Numbered from the stretch's first letter, positions 1 to 6,832 are shown. The stretch is 15,220 nt of DNA from an uncultured Ruminococcus sp. (GCF_946187255.1 NZ_CAMHRZ010000056.1:1-15220), one strand, 5' to 3'. Notes: generated by a model not told the origin, from the sequence alone. Translations and numbers: made by a program.

Positions 1-130
1 TACCCTCATTTACCACTGAATTGTATGCATAAATAAAATACGCTTATTTTCGGATGGCGTTATCATATACTTTTCACAAAATAAGCACCATATTTTTAGG
101 ACAGCTGTCAAAAAATATTTCCCAAAACTA

Positions 131-159
131 TTGCAATCTTTTGGAAAGTGTGCTATAAT
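131..159 (+). promoter_or_regulatory. Sigma-A-type promoter of degV
   Basis: A TTGCAA -35 box (131-136) and a TATAAT -10 box (154-159) are separated by exactly 17 bp. TG at 151-152 makes an extended -10 element. The predicted start is near 166, which leaves a leader of about 65 nt before the degV-type ATG at 232. Positions 1-130 are AT-rich with no gene seen. Confidence 0.8.
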
Positions 160-231
160 AACAAACAATGAAAGGCGTATTACATTATTTTGGGTAAAAT
201 TACAAACTATTAGTAAACGGAGTGATATATA

Positions 232-1098
232 ATGAGCAGACCATATACACTTTTTTGTGATTCCACCTGCGATCTTCCCGAAGAAAGACTTGCAAAGATG
301 GATTGCCGCATAATCCCGCTGACCTTTGAGATAGACGGTATGTCCTACACCACTGCGGAGATGCCTATGGAAGAATTTTACAGGCGTATGCGTGAGGATG
401 CTTCCACAAAGACCTCTCAGATATCTGTAGGCGTTTGTGAGGATGCTTTCGAGGAGGAGATAAAGAAGGGCAATGACATACTGTATCTTGCTTTTTCTTC
501 GGGTCTCAGCGGCACATACAACAGTGCGCTGATAGCAAAGAACAATCTGATGGAAAAGTATCCCGATGCGAGGATAGAGATCGTGGACTCCCTCAGTGCG
601 TCTTCGGGTGAGGGTCTGCTGCTGATATATGCGGAGCAGAAAAAGCGCGAAGGCAAGTCACTTGATGAACTGCGCAGCTGGCTGGAGGTCAACCGCTTCC
701 ATATCTGCCATGTATTCACCGTTGACGATCTCAAATATCTGTTCCGCGGCGGCAGAGTTTCAAGGGCTTCCGCCATTGCGGGAACGGTGCTGGGAATAAA
801 GCCCACTTTAACAGTGGACAATGACGGACACCTGATACCGCAGGACAAGGTTCGCGGAAGAAAGCAGTCGATAAACAAACTGGGTCAGATGATACGCGAC
901 CGCAAGGGCAGCTGTCTTAACAATATCGTTACCATCAGTCACGGCGACTGCATAGAAGACGCAAACTATGCGGCAAAAATGATGAAAGAGATATTCGGTG
1001 AGGACACCGAAGTAGTCATCGCATACACAGGTCCCGTCATCGGTGCCCATTCGGGTCCCGGTACGCTGGCATTGTTCTTCTGGGGCGACTACAGGTAA
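232..1098 (+). CDS. DegV family fatty-acid-binding protein
   Basis: This 288-residue protein matches the usual length of DegV/FakB proteins, cytosolic carriers that hold a fatty acid; in many Firmicutes they present it to a fatty acid kinase. The N-terminus has the family's DSTCDLP motif (residues 10-16). A TSQIS segment lies near residue 60 where the lipid carboxylate is contacted in the family. SSGLSGTYNSA, a DSLSAS-type segment, LFRGGRVSRASA and a C-terminal IGAHSGPGTLALFF follow in the family order. The ATG at 232 is preceded by GGAG (219-222), and a consensus promoter and intrinsic terminator flank the gene, so it appears monocistronic. No fakA-like kinase is in the window, so the partner is not visible here. 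The family assignment is secure; the bound ligand is unknown. Confidence 0.93.
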   Translation: MSRPYTLFCDSTCDLPEERLAKMDCRIIPLTFEIDGMSYTTAEMPMEEFYRRMREDASTKTSQISVGVCEDAFEEEIKKGNDILYLAFSSGLSGTYNSALIAKNNLMEKYPDARIEIVDSLSASSGEGLLLIYAEQKKREGKSLDELRSWLEVNRFHICHVFTVDDLKYLFRGGRVSRASAIAGTVLGIKPTLTVDNDGHLIPQDKVRGRKQSINKLGQMIRDRKGSCLNNIVTISHGDCIEDANYAAKMMKEIFGEDTEVVIAYTGPVIGAHSGPGTLALFFWGDYR

Positions 1099-1111
1099 AC
1101 TATGATAACAA

Positions 1112-1144
1112 CGGGCGGAGATTTTGCTCTCTGCCCGCTTTTTT
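1112..1144 (+). terminator. Intrinsic terminator after degV
   Basis: Positions 1112-1121 pair with 1128-1137 in a ten-pair stem with one G-U pair around a six-base loop. Six T residues (1139-1144) follow one base later. It lies 13 bp after the degV stop codon. Confidence 0.85.
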
Positions 1145-1172
1145 AATTCATAATTCATAATTCATAATTCAT
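1145..1172 (+). repeat. Four tandem copies of AATTCAT
   Basis: Four perfect head-to-tail copies of the heptamer AATTCAT lie between the degV terminator and a strongly structured intergenic element. They directly abut that element, whose next bases are AATTATGG. It is a simple-sequence tract with no coding content. Confidence 0.9.
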
Positions 1173-1372
1173 AATTATGGCGAGGGGCGCGAGTTTGCTG
1201 TTCTTAGGGTAGTATGGCAAATCGCCCCAAACAAAGCAAGATAAAACCAGCCAAAAAAGCTCGTCTGCCGACCCTTGGGAACTTTTGTGCGGCGAAGCAA
1301 GCAAAAGTTTTCAAGTTTGCTGGGAGCGCAGACGAGCTTTTTGGGGGTATGGGGGCTGTGCCCCCATTTAAA
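1173..1372. repeat. Structured intergenic element with three successive hairpins
   Basis: No gene is seen here, but the stretch is full of inverted repeats. Hairpin A pairs 1184-1189 with 1223-1228 and, after a three-base bulge, 1193-1198 with 1217-1222. Hairpin B pairs 1254-1268 with 1328-1342 (15 perfect pairs) and encloses a second stem, 1274-1287 with 1302-1315 (14 pairs including two G-U). Hairpin C pairs 1349-1356 with 1360-1367 (8 perfect pairs, loop TGT). On the minus strand hairpin B is followed by a T run, so it could also terminate the three-gene operon that ends at 1392. Dispersed intergenic repeats of this style occur in Ruminococcus-like genomes; membership in such a family is inference, because only one copy is visible here. 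Confidence 0.6.
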
Positions 1373-1391
1373 TAATTTGGGTTAAAATAAG

Positions 1392-1652
1392 CTATATAAG
1401 CAAATAAGCCAGCCCCACCAGCAGTTTTATGTCTGCGCCCTGTTTGTATAAAATGTATATCAGCAGGGCGATGAGTATCTTTTCTTCGTCTATGTCCATC
1501 CCGCCGAAAAGCCCTGCAAGTGTGTTGTCTGCGGGCTTTCGGGGTTCGGGTATATCCTGCTGCGCCGCATTGCGGGAGCGCTGCTGCATCTCCATCACAC
1601 GCCGCACTGCATCCTCCTGCATTTTTCCGAAGCGGCTGTCAGAATATTCCAA
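1392..1652 (-). CDS. Small protein of unknown function, C-terminal hydrophobic segment
   Basis: This 86-residue product is the last gene of a three-gene minus-strand operon. The first half is polar and rich in Gln, Arg and Asp. A Gly-rich LFGGMD segment near residue 50 follows, and then two hydrophobic stretches (about residues 60-69 and 76-86) separated by KQGADIK. This layout suggests a membrane-associated or self-assembling tail. The start is TTG at 1652, supported by a strong purine-rich GGAGGAG site just upstream, inside the end of the preceding gene. The two genes overlap by 14 bp, which suggests translational coupling. I do not recognise a characterised family; short Clostridia proteins with a similar Asp/Glu-Glu-Lys-Ile-Leu plus hydrophobic end exist without known function. 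Confidence 0.7.
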   Translation of the reverse strand: MEYSDSRFGKMQEDAVRRVMEMQQRSRNAAQQDIPEPRKPADNTLAGLFGGMDIDEEKILIALLIYILYKQGADIKLLVGLAYLLI

Positions 1653-1995
1653 GCAGCTCTCCTCCTCCCAGCCCGCTCTCCTTTAGTGCGGGATACAGGT
1701 TGACAAGACGGTATATCTTTATCACTCTGTCCAGCTTTATGCGGCTCTCCTCTTTCAGCAGAGGTCTCAGGGCGGTCAGCAGGCGGATATTGTCGTCCTC
1801 ACGGGATGCGCTCTGCAATACCTGCCCGAGTTTCAGCAGTGCTGTCGGGTCAACGGAGGGCTGTGCGGGTGCGGCGGGCAGAGTATCGGCGGCGTTTTCG
1901 GTATTTACCCCAAGCATATCCGCCAGCTCGCGTATCTGCTTCATGCTTTCGCCGTCGTTCAGGATATCCTGCAGCTTGTTCATGATATCGTCCAT
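1639..1995 (-). CDS. Hypothetical helical protein, middle gene of small operon
   Basis: This is a 118-residue soluble protein. It has an acidic amphipathic N-terminus (MDDIMNKLQDILNDGES), an Ala/Pro-rich linker around residues 38-48, and a basic helical C-terminal half ending in a Gly-rich GLGGGELLGIF. There is no signal peptide or membrane segment. The ATG at 1995 is preceded by an AAGGGGA site about six bases away. The next gene starts within its last 14 bases and uses a ribosome binding site embedded in the Gly-rich tail codons, which may explain that tail. The upstream gene ends 27 bp away. No known family recognised; the arrangement suggests the three products act together. Confidence 0.75.
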   Translation of the reverse strand: MDDIMNKLQDILNDGESMKQIRELADMLGVNTENAADTLPAAPAQPSVDPTALLKLGQVLQSASREDDNIRLLTALRPLLKEESRIKLDRVIKIYRLVNLYPALKESGLGGGELLGIF

Positions 1996-2022
1996 TTTCT
2001 TCCCCTTTTGTGTTGTGCTATC

Positions 2023-2271
2023 CTATTTTTGGGACAGTTTCTTTATGAGAGCCTGCGCCTGCGGTGAATTCAGCAGCTTTTCACAGGCAGCCTTGTCGGA
2101 GAGGGTCTTTGCCAGTGCCGACTGCTGCTGTTTGGGCATATTGTTCATAATGCCTTGAATATCTCCGCTGTTCAGCCTTTGTTTCAGGTCTTCGGGGGTG
2201 GTGCCTAACCTTTTTGCCGCTTCGTCAAGCAGCGGTTTCATACTCTTTTGGAGCTCGTGGTTTTCTTTCAT
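2023..2271 (-). CDS. Hypothetical small helical protein, first gene of small operon
   Basis: This 82-residue product is charged and almost entirely helix-compatible. It contains LLDEAAKRLGTTPEDLKQRL, a central Gln-rich PKQQQSALA, and a C-terminal SPQAQALIKKLSQK. There is no signal peptide and no membrane segment. The ATG at 2271 is preceded by AGGGAG (2281-2286). It leads a minus-strand operon of three short genes and is divergent from the phosphodiesterase gene at 2385, with about 110 bp between the starts. I could not place a convincing minus-strand promoter in that space. Function unknown; I recognise no catalytic motif. Confidence 0.72.
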   Translation of the reverse strand: MKENHELQKSMKPLLDEAAKRLGTTPEDLKQRLNSGDIQGIMNNMPKQQQSALAKTLSDKAACEKLLNSPQAQALIKKLSQK

Positions 2272-2325
2272 AAATGTGTACTCCCTAAATAATTTGTGAA
2301 TTTTGCCATACTTTCATCGTATCTC

Positions 2326-2354
2326 TTGATTTTTTTTCGGAAATGTGCTATAAT
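2326..2354 (+). promoter_or_regulatory. Promoter of the phosphodiesterase gene
   Basis: TTGATT (2326-2331) and TATAAT (2349-2354) are spaced by 17 bp, with TG at 2346-2347 forming an extended -10. An in-frame ATG at 2343 lies inside this promoter, which rules that start out. Confidence 0.8.
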
Positions 2355-2384
2355 ATACCAAGTGAACTTCGGGGGGGACAGATC

Positions 2385-2864
2385 ATGAGGATCGTCGTAT
2401 TTTCAGACACGCACGGCAACTACGCTGCGATGCATAAAATAATAAAGCGCAACGGCGATGCAGATCTGTTCGTGTTTCTTGGCGATGGTCTGTCCGAGTT
2501 CCGTAAGCTGAAAGCACATTATCTTGATAATAATATGATATGCGTCAAGGGCAACTGTGATTTTGACAAAAAGCTGCCCGAGAGCATGGTGTACGTCCTG
2601 CCCGACGGCAAGCGTATGTTCCTGGCACACGGTGACAAATGGGGCGTTAATTTCTCGGTGGAGAATATCTACGAAAAGGCAAAGGAACTGGACTGCCAGT
2701 TTGCTTTGTTCGGTCACACCCACAAGCGTTTTTACGAGCAGCGCGGCACGATGATGATACTCAATCCCGGCAGTGCGGGACAGCCCCGTGACGGCAAGCC
2801 AGCCTGTTACGCCTGGTTCGATATAACCCCTATGGGCGTGATCTACAATCATGTTGATCTGTAA
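2385..2864 (+). CDS. YfcE/MJ0936-type metallophosphoesterase
   Basis: This cytosolic two-metal phosphodiesterase has 159 residues, the usual size for the MJ0936/YfcE family. The metal-binding motifs appear in order: SDTHGN at residues 7-12 (Asp8, His10), FLGDG around residue 35, KGNCD around residue 60, LAHGDKWG around residue 83, and FGHTHK around residue 113. The family hydrolyses phosphodiester substrates in vitro, but the natural substrate is usually unknown, and nothing here reveals it. I start at ATG 2385, with the G-rich GGGGGGGACA site upstream, because the alternative ATG at 2343 sits inside the promoter. Three consecutive hairpins follow the stop, the last an intrinsic terminator, so the gene is probably transcribed alone. 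Confidence 0.9.
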   Translation: MRIVVFSDTHGNYAAMHKIIKRNGDADLFVFLGDGLSEFRKLKAHYLDNNMICVKGNCDFDKKLPESMVYVLPDGKRMFLAHGDKWGVNFSVENIYEKAKELDCQFALFGHTHKRFYEQRGTMMILNPGSAGQPRDGKPACYAWFDITPMGVIYNHVDL

Positions 2865-2871
2865 GTCTGCG

Positions 2872-2947
2872 GCACCATTTCGGGTGCAACACCCTTTCGG
2901 GTGACACATATCTGCGAGTACGACACACCTTTTGGTGTGTCTTTTTT
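2872..2947 (+). terminator. Triple hairpin ending in an intrinsic terminator
   Basis: Three short hairpins stand in a row after the phosphodiesterase stop codon: 2872-2876 with 2883-2887, 2890-2894 with 2899-2903 (loop TTTC), and 2922-2929 with 2934-2941 (eight perfect pairs, loop TTTT). Only the last is followed by a T run (2942-2947), so it is the terminator. The first two are near copies of each other. Confidence 0.8.
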
Positions 2948-3009
2948 ATTATATGCATGACAGTGCGGGAAGTTGCAAAAACAGCGCCCCGTATATGCGA
3001 TGCAGATAT

Positions 3010-3038
3010 TTGACATGGCGGTAATACTGTGTTATAAT
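3010..3038 (+). promoter_or_regulatory. Exact-consensus sigma-A promoter of dcd
   Basis: TTGACA (3010-3015) and TATAAT (3033-3038) are both perfect matches to consensus with a 17-bp spacer, and TG at 3030-3031 adds an extended -10. An ATG at 3041 would precede the predicted transcription start near 3045, so the gene starts at 3083. Confidence 0.88.
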
Positions 3039-3082
3039 GAATGCGAATACAAATTGGATCTGCATCGAGAGGAGCAATAAAA

Positions 3083-3619
3083 ATGATATTATCCGATAAA
3101 ACGATCATAAAAATGCTTGATGAAAACTCTTTGGTGATCAAACCGCTTATAAAAGAACAAATACAACCCGCAAGTGTTGATATACGGTTAGGCGATACAT
3201 TCAGTGTTGTTGATGACACTCCTTCAGGAATAATTACCTTGGACAATAAGATAAGCTATAAGACCATTAAAACCGATACTTACTTGATTTTACCCGGGCA
3301 ATTCGTTTTGGCAACAACGATGGAGTATTTTGAATTGCCTGATAATCTAACGGCATTCGTTGAAGGCAGAAGTTCTCTTGGTCGAATGGGGTTGTTTATT
3401 CAGAATGCAGGGTGGGTCGATCCCGGCTTCAAAGGTGAGATAACATTAGAATTATATAATGCTAACAGATGTGCTATCGAGCTTAAGTGCGGACGTAGGG
3501 TAGGACAGTTAGTATTTGCAGAAATGGACGATCATGCACTTGATCCATACAATGGAAAGTATCAAGGACAAACTGGAGCAACAGGCTCAAAGGTCTTTAT
3601 GGATTCAGATAAATTCTGA
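3083..3619 (+). CDS. dcd: dCTP deaminase, probably bifunctional dUTP-forming/dUTPase type
   Basis: This enzyme deaminates dCTP on the way to dUMP and dTTP. The 178-residue length is typical. Family signatures are IQPASVDIRLG near the N-terminus, GRSSLGRMGL, then AGWVDPGFKGEITLEL containing the catalytic Glu, and a YQGQTGATGS tail. Monofunctional enterobacterial enzymes carry a TAHRIDPGW segment where this protein has NAGWVDPGF, which resembles the bifunctional deaminase/diphosphatase enzymes of Mycobacterium tuberculosis and Methanocaldococcus. That it makes dUMP directly is therefore inference. ATG 3083 has AGGAG at 3070-3074. Counted stretches are near 37% GC, against about 53% in degV, and codon use is correspondingly AT-rich, a sign of horizontal acquisition. 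It stands alone with its own promoter. Confidence 0.92.
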   Translation: MILSDKTIIKMLDENSLVIKPLIKEQIQPASVDIRLGDTFSVVDDTPSGIITLDNKISYKTIKTDTYLILPGQFVLATTMEYFELPDNLTAFVEGRSSLGRMGLFIQNAGWVDPGFKGEITLELYNANRCAIELKCGRRVGQLVFAEMDDHALDPYNGKYQGQTGATGSKVFMDSDKF

Positions 3620-3646
3620 TTTATCTGAGCAGGATAATTAATACAA

Positions 3647-3678
3647 TGCCCCGAAGCGATTTGAAATGCTTCGGGGCA
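3647..3678. terminator. Hairpin between convergent dcd and diguanylate cyclase genes
   Basis: An 11-pair perfect stem (3647-3657 with 3668-3678, GC-rich) lies between the end of dcd and the end of the minus-strand gene. Neither strand has a proper T run after it, so it may be a weak shared terminator or an mRNA 3'-end stabiliser. Confidence 0.5.
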
Positions 3679-3731
3679 AAACTTCTATATGGGTATCTGT
3701 CATAAAAGGACGCTGTAAATGTTATCATATT

Positions 3732-3800
3732 CCCGCCGTGTATCGGAGCGGAGTTCAGCCCCGCTGTGTATCGCAGCAGAGTTTAACCCCGCTGTGCGTG
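3732..3800. repeat. 28-bp imperfect tandem repeat overlapping a gene's stop codon
   Basis: Two full units (3732-3759 and 3760-3787) and a partial third (from 3788) start with CCCGCYGTG and repeat with a 28-bp period. The partial unit lies inside the last codons of the minus-strand diguanylate cyclase gene, and the stop codon of that gene (3783-3785) falls in the second unit. The downstream copies therefore look like duplications of the gene's tail. Confidence 0.7.
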
Positions 3801-5644
3801 ATGTCTCCTCTTGCACTCGTACATTTTTTCGTCTGCGGTCTTCATGGCAAGGTCGATATTCTCGCGGTCGGTGACTTTAAGGCTGGCTTCGCCTATGCTT
3901 ATGCTCAGCTCAAAGGGCTCTTTTCCGCGTCTGTTGAATTCTTCCACTGCCTCCGACACCCGTCTGATATAATCCGCTGCGGGGTCTGCGCCGTCCTCTG
4001 CGGGTATCACCACGATGAACTCATCGCCGCCGAACCTGGCGCATACCGATTTTTTGCCCGCCGCACAGCTGATGGCTTCCGCTGCCGCGATGATGGCTTT
4101 GTCACCCGTGTAATGTCCGAAGGTGTCGTTTATGTATTTCAGTCTGTCCAGGTCTGCGGAGAAAAGCACAAAATCCGTCCTGCCCTTCTCCGTCAGTTCA
4201 GCCATGCGCATATAGAAGCCCCTGCGGTTGTATATCCCCGTCATAGGGTCGCGTGCGTGCATATCAGCCACCTTTGCATAGGCTTTTTGCAGGCGTATCT
4301 TGGTCTTCAGCGTTTCAAATATCTGAACTGTATTGCTTATCGTCCTCTGAGTGAACAGGAAGTTGAACCCCGCATTGCACATATCAGCGGCAAAATAGCC
4401 CATACTTCCTCCCTGATAGCTGAGCGGACATATCAGCAGTGAGTCATACTTGTCCAGCACGCCGTCGATATCGGGGAGTATGGTCTCTCTGTCGAAATCC
4501 ACATCGAACACATAAGTATCCTCGCTCTGCACATCGCCCGTGTTGGCACAGTGCATAAGCAGTTTCATGCGGGCGCTTTTTTCGGCTGGGATCTCCACTT
4601 CTGCGGCTTCGTCATCCAGGAAAAGGGGATCGATACAGCACCATGAGGGGCACTCGCAGTATTCGGGTATCAGCTGCGCGAACTGCCTGTAGCTTCCCAG
4701 CTTGTCCGTGTGTCCGCAGAACTCGAACATCCTGCGCTCGTGCCTTTCGCCGTTCTTCTTTGAAAGATTGAGCTCCATCAGCTTGTCTGTCTTGTCACCC
4801 TCGACCACAGGCTTGCACCCGCAGGACTGTGATATACGCAGGGTATAGTGTATCGTACTTACGCGGTCTGCGGGCTTTTCGCCGCGCATCAGCTGTTCCA
4901 GCATCTCAAAGGAGGTGCGGCTCATCTCCTTGTTGTCACAGGCGGCGGTGGTAAGTCTCGGCACCATGTACTTTTCTTCCTCGATGCCGTCAAAGCCGCT
5001 GATGATAACGTCATTCGGAACATTTATGCCTTTGTTTTTGAGGTACTGGAAAGTGGTCATGGCTTCGGTGTCGTTGACGCATATTATACAATCCGGGGGC
5101 TCGATACCGCTGTTGTAGAATCTGTCCGGCACTTCCGGTGTGGGATTTTCCCAGAACTGACCGTAGCCGAAGCGCTCGGGGTCGAACTCCCTGCCGCTCT
5201 CTCATCGGAGAAGCTGTTGTTCTCGATGCCGCCGATAAAGTTTATCCTTGCGGGCTTGTGGACCTCCACCATGTGCCTTGCCACCTGTTCAAAGGCGTTG
5301 CCGTAGTCGAAAACTACGCTGAAACAGTCGGGAACATCCCTGTCAACGCACACAAAGGGCAGACCTGTCGCCTTTGCATACGCAAGCACCCTCTCCCAGA
5401 GACCCATATCCTTTATGGTCTCGGGCAGGAGTATAAGACCGTCGATGACGGGGGAAGATATCATTTTGAAGATATTCATCTCGGCGGGGGAGTAATCATG
5501 GTTGTAGTATGTGAAATTCGAGATGACAAGAGTTCTGATGCCGCGTTTTCCGGCTTCATCCACCAGCGACATCACAGTATTCTGCGTGCCCGGATCGTGT
5601 ATGCTCGCACACACTATCGCAATGACTTTGTGCCGTCCGCTCAT
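3783..5644 (-). pseudogene. LacI-like sensor plus GGDEF diguanylate cyclase, frameshifted
   Basis: The intact ancestor would join a LacI/PBP1-type ligand-binding domain to a GGDEF domain that makes cyclic di-GMP from two GTP. It has no helix-turn-helix, signal peptide or membrane segment, so it would act in the cytosol. The N-terminal reading frame begins at ATG 5644 (AAAGGAGG at 5652-5659) and runs in frame to about 5200. The rest (PBP C-terminal lobe, SQSCGC, linker, GGDEF domain) is in another frame down to 3783. The switch lies in a GAGAGAG tract (5197-5203 on the opposite strand). Compared with typical PBP1 domains the junction also appears about ten residues short, so an out-of-frame deletion is likely. 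GGDEF (4017-4031) and the DPMTGIYNRRGF entry motif are intact; an RxxD inhibitory site is not visible. The C-terminal part could still be translated from an internal start. Confidence 0.8.
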
Positions 5645-5660
5645 TCTGCCACCTCCTTTG

Positions 5661-6212
5661 TCAGTACTCTTTCAGCCTTCTTATGTATGCAAAAGTTTTG
5701 CGCTCACCCTTTTCTTTCAGCATCACCAGCAGTTTTTCCAGCAGTGCGGAGGTCTCGGGGTGTATCATACGGGTGCCTTTGCCCTTCATGAAATAAGCCA
5801 GCGCCGAACCGTCGTCGTACTTGTCTTTCATATATATCTTGCTGGCAGCCACCCTGTCACAGAACATCTCCTTGACATATCTCAGGGGCATTTTTACGGG
5901 GCTCATCACCCTTGATACCGGGTCGTAGTCCGTCCAGTACTCAAAATGATGCTTGTTGCGCCCTTTGTGGTGCATCCAGGCGTATGAGAAGCCGTAGGCA
6001 TCCCTCTCGCCCTCGTGCGGCGACCTTGTGCCCTGGAAATATTTAACACCGCAGGTGAATTCCTCGCGGGAATACTTTGAAAGATCGTGCAGCAGCCCCT
6101 GCATGGGTATGCCTGCCCTGAAACAGTTCTTCATCACCTCATGCCTGTGGCGGGTGATGGTCCTGAAATGGCTTAACGCTTTTTCGCGTGTCTTTTCGTC
6201 AAAAACGTCCAT
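5661..6212 (-). CDS. DUF5662 family protein
   Basis: This is a 183-residue soluble protein rich in His, Arg and Lys. Motifs resembling DUF5662 proteins are HRHEVMKNCF near residue 22, LLHDLSKYSREEF near residue 40, and WMHHKGRNKHHFEYW near residue 80. The HD and HH pairs suggest metal binding, but no activity is established for the family. The ATG at 6212 has AAGGAG upstream. The gene lies 16 bp ahead of the diguanylate cyclase gene on the same strand and shares its promoter (6283-6311), so the two form an operon. Family recognition is by motif memory and moderately sure; the function is unknown. Confidence 0.82.
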   Translation of the reverse strand: MDVFDEKTREKALSHFRTITRHRHEVMKNCFRAGIPMQGLLHDLSKYSREEFTCGVKYFQGTRSPHEGERDAYGFSYAWMHHKGRNKHHFEYWTDYDPVSRVMSPVKMPLRYVKEMFCDRVAASKIYMKDKYDDGSALAYFMKGKGTRMIHPETSALLEKLLVMLKEKGERKTFAYIRRLKEY

Positions 6213-6282
6213 AAGAAACGAGCTCCTTAATTTTCGGCAGGATTTTCGTATTTTTCGTGCTTATCCTGCGTTGTCTTTATAT

Positions 6283-6311
6283 ATTATACCAAATATTCCA
6301 ATGTTTGTAAA
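6283..6311 (-). promoter_or_regulatory. Promoter of the DUF5662-diguanylate cyclase operon
   Basis: Read on the minus strand, TTTACA (6311-6306) and TATAAT (6288-6283) are separated by 17 bp. The predicted start is near 6276, giving a leader of about 64 nt to the ATG at 6212. Confidence 0.78.
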
Positions 6312-6443
6312 GAGCATTTTATGCTTTTTGTTACTTGAAATACAGACCATTTTCGCATATATTTTGTTTGATTTTCACACAGCTATCATAAAAGGGATGT
6401 ATTATATTACCAACGAAAGTAGAATTATCCATACAAGCATTAA

Positions 6444-6596
6444 TTATCGCAACAATAACTTTTTTTCATATATTTTTTTCTCCAATTTCTCCACCTCTTC
6501 TTTCGTCTCAGCCATAGTCAAAAGCTGTGGCTGGGCGGAGGAAAGCAGGTAGATCCCGCTGGAGTACAGATCGAGATCCTCATATTTTTTCTTCAT
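6444..6596 (-). CDS. Possible 50-residue protein of unknown function
   Basis: A short minus-strand frame begins at ATG 6596. The product starts MKKKYEDLDLYSSGIYLLSS, and its last 20 residues are Lys/Glu-rich and coiled-coil-like, from about AETKEEVEKL. Third codon positions are mostly G or C, like the neighbouring genes and unlike the AT-rich flanks, which argues for real coding. Against it, the ribosome binding site is weak (GAAG a few bases upstream) and I find no clear promoter. An extension to TTG 6689 would cross a terminator hairpin and is unlikely. It could be the remnant of a longer gene. No family recognised. Confidence 0.42.
   Translation of the reverse strand: MKKKYEDLDLYSSGIYLLSSAQPQLLTMAETKEEVEKLEKKIYEKKLLLR
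6497..6545. other. Imperfect long hairpin inside the small minus-strand frame
   Basis: The core pairs 6509-6517 with 6525-6533 (nine pairs, one G-T) around a seven-base loop, and can be extended outward with bulges to about 6497 and 6545. It may be an RNA structure or a by-product of coding sequence; I cannot separate the two by eye. Confidence 0.4.
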
Positions 6597-6617
6597 ATAT
6601 ACTTCTATACTTCGCAG

Positions 6618-6645
6618 AAAGCCCCGACGACGTTCGGGGTTTTTT
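6618..6645 (+). terminator. Plus-strand intrinsic terminator with no obvious gene before it
   Basis: A six-pair CCCCGA/TCGGGG stem (6622-6627 with 6634-6639), extendable by A-T pairs, is followed by TTTTTT (6640-6645). In this orientation it should stop plus-strand transcription, yet no plus-strand gene precedes it between 6213 and 6617. It might end an antisense or noncoding transcript, or protect oadG from read-through. Confidence 0.65.
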
Positions 6646-6832
6646 GTTTTTATACAAATAATAATCCAAACATTTATTCTTTTGCGCAATATTTGGTCAG
6701 GATATTCTCATCCCGACTGATTTGTTAAATGCAGGCAACAGACGTTTTTTGCCTTAAAATCGGCGTTTCAGAAAAAAGGCATCAATTATCAGTGCTAATT
6801 ATTAAAAAAAATAAAAAAATGCCCGAAAGGTC
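6646..6832. other. AT-rich spacer before oadG, nothing identified
   Basis: Long A and T runs and one weak inverted repeat (TGCCTT 6750-6755 with AAGGCA 6776-6781). No gene, RNA family or terminator could be supported. Confidence 0.5.

Noticed and set aside
1145..1172. Tandem repeat as a CRISPR array
   Set aside because: The seven-base units are contiguous with no spacers; this is a simple-sequence tract.
1520..2158. Plus-strand 212-codon frame
   Set aside because: Ser/Phe-rich shadow antisense to the small-protein operon, which has good ribosome binding sites on the other strand.
2343..2384. Earlier ATG start for the phosphodiesterase
   Set aside because: It lies within the promoter -10 region and would not be in the mRNA; ATG 2385 begins the canonical domain.
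3041..3082. Earlier ATG start for dcd
   Set aside because: It lies before the predicted transcription start; ATG 3083 has AGGAG and matches the usual N-terminus.
3666..4442. Plus-strand 258-codon frame
   Set aside because: Antisense to the GGDEF region with no family features and Cys/His/Arg-rich composition typical of shadow frames.
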